From positions 496,001-560,000 of the forward strand of contig JAIUPT010000008.1 in the NCBI GenBank assembly GCA_022315425.1: a stretch of DNA of 64,000 nucleotides. Reading direction: 5' to 3'. This stretch comes from Pseudevernia furfuracea. Its lineage: Eukaryota; Ascomycota; Lecanoromycetes; Lecanorales; Parmeliaceae. Below, piece by piece: positions 57,704-64,000 of the stretch. The translations under genes were made by a program, and so were the position numbers. How positions within the stretch are numbered: the first letter of the stretch is position 1; the number at the start of each line of letters is the position of its first letter. The notes beneath the pieces were generated by a model. That model saw only the letters and a program-made list of their open reading frames with translations. It ran no database searches and was not told the origin of the DNA.

Positions 57704-57761
57704 GTGACTCTTAATCACAATATTGTGGGTTCGACCCCCACATCGGGCTTCTAAGCAGTGA

Positions 57762-57778
57762 TTTTTTGATGATTTTTT
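57762..57778 (+). terminator. Pol III-type T-run terminators after the tRNA
   Basis: Two runs of six T (57762-57767 and 57773-57778) begin 13 nt after the discriminator base, as expected for RNA polymerase III termination. Confidence 0.6.
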
Positions 57779-58476
57779 GGTTTCTGTTGATTGCGAGTCA
57801 TGTTCTTTCCTCACTTGAGAGGCTATGCAGGTAAGCGCTCGATACTCTTTGGGCTGATGGTAGCTAACCCAAATTCTTCTCTAATGGTCACATGGTCTGG
57901 TGGTACGCATGTTTGTTACAGAAGATATGTCCCGACATACAGGTCGTCACCGCATCATGGGAAGCTCGCACATAGCGGCCCTCGTGATGACGGTTTTAGA
58001 AGCGGGTTGAGCGTATTCTCGACCTACACATCGGAATCGCCAGCCGAGTGAGACATGAGCTCGAGCTGGGATGATTTGAGTTGGTGGTCTTGGATGAAGG
58101 GAAAAAGGAAGACACGCCAATCGGAGATAAAGTGATATCTGTGGCGGCTAAAAACGCCAAGACTATAGCCGCCGCTACTCTACCGCTGTACCTGACGCCC
58201 AAAAATTGTAGACTCGAGGAACCATTTTCACTACAACACTTCATGATTGTTACGCACATACTTTGAATCTCTCCCAAACACACGCTCTATTCCAACCAAA
58301 AGTCTCTAAAATATCCATACTCTGCAATATAAGCCCAATAGCTTCAAAGATCTCTCAACGACTGACTACACCTTTGTGATTCGAGCTCATACCCGCATTT
58401 AAGCAAAGAAGCGCATGTAACACCATTCAGGTCTTTTCAATTCCTACAATCTCCTCCTTTAGGTCCTATACTATTC
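57779..58476. other. Intergenic between tRNA and eIF4E2-like gene
   Basis: No gene is supported. Short frames only, then an AT/CT-rich leader. Confidence 0.5.
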
Positions 58477-59674
58477 ATGGACAATTTGTGGCAACGCCGG
58501 TCGAAGTAAGCCTACACCAGCACCAAGCTCCCGCCCCCCCGCACCAAAATTACTGATTTGGTCTGTTCGACAGCTCCAGCAAGCTTGTCCTCTCCACCTC
58601 CAACTCAAATAGTACCAACAAAGAGAACACAAAGTCTGAGAACTCTCGTCCCTACCAACCTGCGAAGCGCTTTGGCGGCGGGGAAGGGTCTTTCAGCAGC
58701 AAATCCAATCCATTCAACGGCATTACTCCCTTAACAACCACGAATGCTGCTTCGCCTACAAGCGGTGCCTCCTCTGCTTTTGGTCTCGGATCCGGAGCCT
58801 TTGCATCATTTGGATCTTCCGCGAAGACACCAAGGACCCCAGGAACGTCTCTTGACTTCGGCAACTCCACACCTTCGACTGCAGCTGGCGAGAAGCGGGA
58901 GAAAGAGAAAGACAGCGCTGGGCCAGACATCAAAGCGAATCCCTCAACATTATCTCTGACCAACAAATCATCCACCACACCTTCGGAGCATTCCCTTAAG
59001 TCCACTTGGATTGTATGGTATCGACCTCCAACGTCTAAATACTCCGACTACGAAAAATCAACCATACCTCTCGCATATTTCTCTTCTGTCGAGGCATTCT
59101 GGACAGTCTACACTCATCTCAAACGACCATCAACTTTACCCTCGGTCTCGGACTATCACATCTTCAAGAAGGGCATTAGGCCAGTATGGGAGGACGATGA
59201 GAATAAGAAAGGAGGTAAATGGATCATCAGGTTGAAGAAAGGTGTCTCGGACAGATACTGGGAGGACTTGCTTTTAGCAATCGTGGGCGATCAATTCGCT
59301 GAGGCTGGTGAAGAGGTCTGTGGTGCTGTGCTGAGTGTAAGAAGCGGCGAGGATGTTCTAAGCGTCTGGACGAGGATCGATGGTGGGCGCAACATCAAAA
59401 TTCGGTACGGCAATACCATATTTTTCATCCAGCCATGGGTCTACTGACTAACGTACCATCCTCTAGTGAGACGATCAAGCGCCTCCTTGCTTTCCCCGCA
59501 GACACCAATATCGTCTGGAAAAGTCACGACGACAGCATAGCGCAACGCTCAGCAATCGATCAAGCGCGCCATGAGAAGGGTACTGGATCTGGACCACACC
59601 ACGGCCAAGGCAAGAGAAGGGAGACCATCAATGAAGATTCCGCCCCGGACAAGTCAAGGGGAACAGCGGCATGA
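58477..59674 (+). CDS. eIF4E2/4EHP-like cap-binding protein
   Basis: It binds the mRNA 5' cap, probably in translational repression as 4EHP does, because it is a non-canonical eIF4E. Exons 58477-58505, 58574-59404 and 59467-59674 encode 355 aa; the first exon codes only about ten residues (MDNLWQRRS). Residues 10-150 are Ser/Thr/Gly-rich and disordered. The eIF4E core begins STWIVWYRPPTSKYSDYEKS, then FSSVEAFWTVYTHLKRPS, YHIFKKGIRPVWEDDENKKGGKWIIRL and YWEDLLLAIVGDQF, with cap-sandwich Trp candidates in WYRPP and PVWEDD. The third exon supplies ETIKRLLAFPADTNIVWKSHDDS. The DYHIFKKGI wording and WYRPP instead of WFD mark the class II type. Introns are 68 and 62 nt. Confidence 0.88.
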
Positions 59675-59950
59675 GCCCTTTGGAGGGTTGCTGCGTGTAC
59701 GACAATTGATGAGTTTTAGAGCGATCGCATTTGTGTCATTAGCGGAGCCACAATGTTTTGCATTTTCAATGAGTGTTGACTGGACTTGGCATATCCTGTA
59801 CTAGTACTACACTTTCCAGGTTGGATAGTCATCATTCATGACTGATCGGTCTTTGTCTGACGTTCCATTCTCAACGTGCATCATTTGCATGAGTTTCCCA
59901 GTGTCACACTCATTTGGTTAGAATTTTCCACTTTCACTAACTATCTCAGT

Positions 59951-62900
59951 ATGGGTCCAGAGACTGCGGACGCCGAGTCTATAGCTGCCAAATTCGTGGA
60001 TGTTCGTGGCATCATAAGAGGCATGGAGAGGATTCCACTTTTCCGAATTGACCGAACTAACAGAGCGGCTCTCGGTAAGTCCCGGCGCTTGATGTCCTCA
60101 TGCATCAAGCACTAAGCAACAATTACTCCCATCATTTCACTCACACTTTGACCAGTCAGGAACGCACACCCTGAAATACATCTCAATGCTGGAGAAAGGT
60201 CGACCCAATCGCGCCTGCCAGAACTGGATCGGATGTTCCCTTCTCGACAACCTCCCAACGCAGAAGCGGAAAAAAGAGCTTACTCTAATCGCGTTTCGGA
60301 CCCTACGGAGGAGGAGGCCCGACTTTTAGGAGGCTCAGGGTATGCAGTTTTCGGTGGATTGAGGCGTTAAAACTGGTACTGATCTAGTCATTTAGAAAAA
60401 ATGATCCAGAAGCTGTTTCCATCAAAAGACCGGTGACAAGACATAGTCGTATGTTTGGAAAGGTTGGTTTTAGTCAGTCTGGTTGATGACTCTATTCAAT
60501 GCTGACCTGTATCAGATGCTCCCGGGAGGACCTCAGCCAAGGAACACGCTCTCCAGGGATTCATCTACCAATGGCCCCGCAGTGAATCGGAAGGCAGCGC
60601 CCAATCCAAATCCGAGAGGTGGAACTCGACAAGCTTTAGCAGTGGAGATACACAAAGGGAGCAATGTGAACTCTGTACCAAACACAATTGGGCGGGATGA
60701 AATCCTTCCCACACCACCTTCAGCCAAACGACGGAAGTTGGATCACCAGGCTAGCCCGGCAAGCTCAGACCAGACAGACCCTTTGGATCAATTGCCACCC
60801 CATGCAATATCGTTCCACGCTAGCCAAGGCGCCAGTCAGGTTCCTACTCGAGCTCTCTCTGCTTCTGCAAATAGCCAGGCATCAGGCTTCCCAATGAAGA
60901 GAAATTATTCTTCCGAATACAGACAGTTGGAGAAAATGATGAGTAGTAACCCGAAAAGCAAGAAGAAGCGTCGTAATGACAACCAAAAGTACCCAGCTGA
61001 TCTTGACCTGCTTCCATCATCACCAAAGCGTTCGTCAATGTTCATTGCGATAGACGTATCAGGAGATGAGTCACAAATCACCAACACCGATCCAGAAAAG
61101 GTCCCCCGTCCTACCTATCGGGGTACGGCGAGGCAGCCACCTCCCACAGTCAATGGGAACAAATCAAACACTTTCAAATCACTCAAAGAACGAGCCAACC
61201 CAACTCAATCCCCTTATTTCAGTAACAAGCCTGGGCTTCCTCCACCTCGATCGAACGGTAACGTCAAGCAGAAGCTTGTAGCCCAGAGCACAAACAGAGA
61301 AAAGTCTCCAGGCCTTGCACAGATATTTGTTGCTGCAGATGGCACACGGCGTGGCTCAGATGTCAATGCCAGCTCCGACGCCGATGAACTTCAGTCAGCA
61401 CCAACGACTGTTGGACAGAACGCAGATCCGGCTGCGGTGTTCACCGCCAAAGACATGCGTTCGAACAGTCCTTCGAAGCACTCGTCCTCGACCCTCAAAG
61501 CTACGTCTCCCACGGACGATCTTGCAGTATTGGCACCGAGCACAATAAAGTCGGACTTCGCCAGCTCCAATTCCAAGAGCCGAAATGGTGGACGTCCCTC
61601 TCGTCCAGTACCTCCCGACCAAGAGGCAAAGCCGCCGTGGTCCGTTGCTCTTGCTGCAATCAGCCTTCCGGGAAATCTTTACAAGAATGACGATCTTGGC
61701 CTTGTGTACGACCAGAAACAGGGAGAATACTGTATCAAGGAACATGGTGTGCGTATCTGTGCCACCCACAGCAGTCTTCGAATTCAGCCTCAGAAATTAA
61801 TCAAGATCTTGTGGGAAAACACTGGAGTCAGGATACGCCTAGAATCGTCGAGAAGCGGGACGGAAGACAACGTCCTGGATCTCGAACTTGCGTCTGAGCG
61901 CGACGTCATGGATCTACTTTATCGGCTACAAGAGTGGAAATCTCTCTCCGTGATTGGCAAAAATAGGTATGTAGTTCGGGCACTTGAGCGAGCTAGTAAT
62001 GTACCAAACTGACAGCTTCAAATAGTGAATACATGCGAAGGATTTTTGAGAAGAGACGATCAGAACTGCGCACCCTACACGGACCTGAAGAAGTAGAGAT
62101 GAATACCCATAGCAGACAGCGCAACGATTCCGGCAAGCACCTGGACCGTTGGCACATTGACAAAGCCAGCCGCCAGCAGTCAAGGTCTTCGATAGTCGAT
62201 GGACTGGTACACAATGCCCCTCATGACAATGACATGACCGCTGAACGCCCAAGGATGCGTATGCCAGCAATGCCCAATGGGCTTCCAGAGGAAACTGGTA
62301 TCAAAAGAATTATTGCCAAGCTCAAGCCAGACCATAACGAGCATCTGAATCTGCGGCGGTCGATCAGAAACTCGGGTGGGCAAGACGGCGAGAGTCTCCT
62401 CTCAAGCTTGGATGGAATACCAGAGAAAGAAAAGTACTCTGTGAAACACGGTCTGGGCGACCCCTGGAAAAAGCCTCTGACATACCCCAAGGTTGGCAAG
62501 AAGAAGACTACTGTGGAGTGGTCTGATCTTGAACGTCTAGATGAAGGCGAGTTCCTCAATGACAACCTCATAAGCTTCTACCTACGCTACCTTGAACAGA
62601 GACTCGAGGAAGAGAGACCAGAACTTGCCAAGAGAGTTTACTTTTTCAACACGTTTTTCTTTGCAACTTTGACCAATACTCACAAAGGCCGAAAGCGTTT
62701 CAACTACGAGGGTGTGCAGAAGTGGACTAGGTCCGTGGATCTTTTTACCTACGACTACATCATAGTGCCTATTAACGAGCAGGCTCATTGGTACCTTGCC
62801 GTCATTTGCAATCTGCCTGCATTGGATCGTGACTTGGCAATGCCCGAGGTTGAGGTTACTTCGCCAATCGAAGATGGTCGTGCCAGTTCAAAGCAGAGAC

Positions 62901-64000
62901 GTGGCCAGACTGAAGACCGTGCACCAAGCCCTACAAATCGGCCGGGTGGTCACGAATCCGAAATCCTAAAACAAAGTGCGAAGGAGCCAAACGAGAGGGA
63001 GACAAGGAACTCGTTCTCACAAATGAGCTTGGAAAATGAGGTACAATTGCCTGCAGGCGACGAAATAGGTCTCTGCGACACCGAAGGTCCAGGAAAGATT
63101 CGTCCGACTTCCGAAGACAAGGAGATGCTTGATTCCCAGATCGAAGATACTATGCCTGAGTTTACCACTTCCAAAGAAGCTGAGGACCATCCACCCTCCT
63201 CCAAAGAACAAGGCGACGAGGTAGAAGATCCCATCAAGGACCAGGATGAGAGCCCCAAGGTCGCAGCGAAGTCCAGAAAGACCAAGCGGAAGTCGCTACC
63301 GGCACCAGTTACCAAGGTCGATCCAAGAAAACCAGCCATAATAACGTTCGACTCACTCGGACAAAGTCGTGGCCAGACTATCAGGATACTCAAAGACTAT
63401 TTGCGCGAAGAAGCCAAGGCAAAGCGCGGCATGGAGTTCGAGGAGTCACAGATGAAGGGTATCAATGCTAAGCGCATTCCTCAACAGGACAATTTTTCGG
63501 ACTGTGGCGTTTTTCTACTCGGCTATGTGGACACATTTCTCCGTCTCGAGACTGATCCCAAGGAATTCATCACGAAGACCATACAACAAACACATGAAGA
63601 AAAAGACTGGTCGAAGCTTGTACCCGGCGACCTACGAGCAAGCATTCGCAAACAGGTCCAAGAGCTACATGAGATCCAAACAAACGAGCGGAGGGAGGAA
63701 AGCTCTAAAAAGTCAGGCAAGATCGCTGGAAAGGAAGATAAGAAGCTCGCATCGAGCCCGTCGCCTGCTTCAGATCAAGCGAAGATTGTCCAGAAGGAAT
63801 CTAGTAAAGTCAACGGTGCAGACTGGTTCCCAGCCACGACGAGCATTCCACCTGAGCCTTTCTTGTTGGACATCCCACAGACAAGGAATGAAGCATTGGA
63901 GTTTGCCCGCCGCTATGACGAGGACGAGTTGGACGAGAAAGATGATGTGCTTGAGAAACTCTTACAGACTAACGAGCGAGCAATGCAAAAAAGCGCAGAA
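59951..64000 (+). CDS. ULP2: Ulp2-type SUMO protease (partial, runs off the window)
   Basis: It is a nuclear desumoylase of the C48 cysteine protease family. Exons 59951-60074, 60156-60339, 60396-60462, 60516-61966 and 62026 to beyond 64000 give at least 1267 residues. The N-terminal 500 residues are disordered with basic patches (KRRKLDHQ, KKKRRNDNQ). The PH-like region before the protease reads GNLYKNDDLGLVYD, LRIQPQKLIKILWENTG. The protease starts VEWSDLERLDEGEFLNDNLISFYLRYLE, then TRSVDLFTYDYIIVPINEQAHWYLAVI. The catalytic residues are H863, D1051 (ITFDSLG) and C1102 (NFSDCGVF). About 188 residues are inserted between His and Asp, as in the Ulp2/SENP6-7 branch. The donor at 60463 (GTTGGT) is chosen over a nearby GTATGT because only it keeps phase. 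The 3' end is missing. Confidence 0.92.

Larger units (their letters stand above)
57524..57749 (+). tRNA. tRNA-Lys(CUU), interrupted by three intron-like segments
   Basis: Parts of one tRNA occur in order at 57524-57533, 57586-57592, 57644-57653 and 57704-57749. Joined, they give a standard 73-nt tRNA. The acceptor stem is GCCCGGT with ATCGGGC (one G-U pair); position 8-9 is TA; the D arm is GCTC/GAGC with loop AATCGGTA; the anticodon arm is TGTGA/TCACA with loop CTCTTAA (anticodon CTT); the variable loop is ATATT; the T arm is GTGGG/CCCAC with loop TTCGACC; the discriminator is T. Every stem pairs fully. There is no intron at the canonical 37/38 site. The B box is intact but the A box is split after G10. 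T6 runs follow 13 nt downstream. The intact pairing argues for a working gene over a relic. Known eukaryotic Lys(CUU) tRNAs have very similar sequence. Confidence 0.75.

Noticed and set aside
1..64000. CRISPR arrays, operons and bacterial-type elements
   Set aside because: No regularly spaced repeats with unique spacers are present, and the genes are intron-containing eukaryotic nuclear genes.

Overview
The window is nuclear DNA of a filamentous ascomycete (Pezizomycotina; the class is not fixed by the sequence, though gene content and style would suit Dothideomycetes). The evidence is short spliceosomal introns of about 50-150 nt with GTAAGT/GTATGT donors, CTGAC/CTAAC branch motifs and CAG/TAG acceptors, densely packed genes on both strands, and typical fungal families such as Ugo1, Erp-type p24, the Hda2/3 chromodomain protein and F-box paralogs. 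Most proteins are split over two to five exons, so the coordinates below are gene spans and the exon limits are given in the text. All splice sites were read by eye and checked by phase and by family similarity remembered from knowledge. No search was run.

Layout. 1-15 kb is a compact housekeeping block: a small unknown gene, cytosolic glutamyl-tRNA synthetase, mitochondrial ribosomal protein L1, COG2, TAF11, SRP54, RRP15, the mitochondrial fusion carrier Ugo1, and mitochondrial ferredoxin Yah1. From 15 to 29 kb genes are more spaced: a sulfotransferase-like tail-anchored protein, a Ca3427-like periplasmic-binding-fold protein, a cysteine-rich membrane protein, exopolyphosphatase, an unknown protein with an Ala/Gly-rich core and a cysteine-rich tail, a p24 cargo receptor and a secreted protein. 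From 29 to 43 kb is a gene-poor accessory stretch bounded by two paralogous F-box genes; it holds a decayed coiled-coil gene, a thaumatin-like secreted protein, poorly resolved small genes and many simple repeats. From 43 to 64 kb is a nuclear-function block: a small conserved protein, a chromodomain/Hda2-3 protein, a flavin monooxygenase, a large telomere OB-fold (POT1/Cdc13-type) protein, an eIF4E2-like cap-binding protein and a Ulp2-type SUMO protease that runs off the right edge.

The most striking feature is at 57.5-57.75 kb. All parts of a tRNA-Lys(CUU) are present in order, and all four helices pair without a mismatch, but the gene is cut by three 50-52 nt segments at non-canonical positions (two in the D arm, one at the base of the anticodon arm). 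Each segment starts with a good GT donor, carries a CTGAC or CTAAC motif and contains an AG acceptor. No intron sits at the usual 37/38 position, and two T6 runs follow the tRNA as in a Pol III gene. This looks like a tRNA gene colonised by spliceosomal-type introns and merits direct testing. A second intron oddity lies at 38.3-38.65 kb, where two neighbouring introns share a near-identical block of about 28 nt around the branch site.
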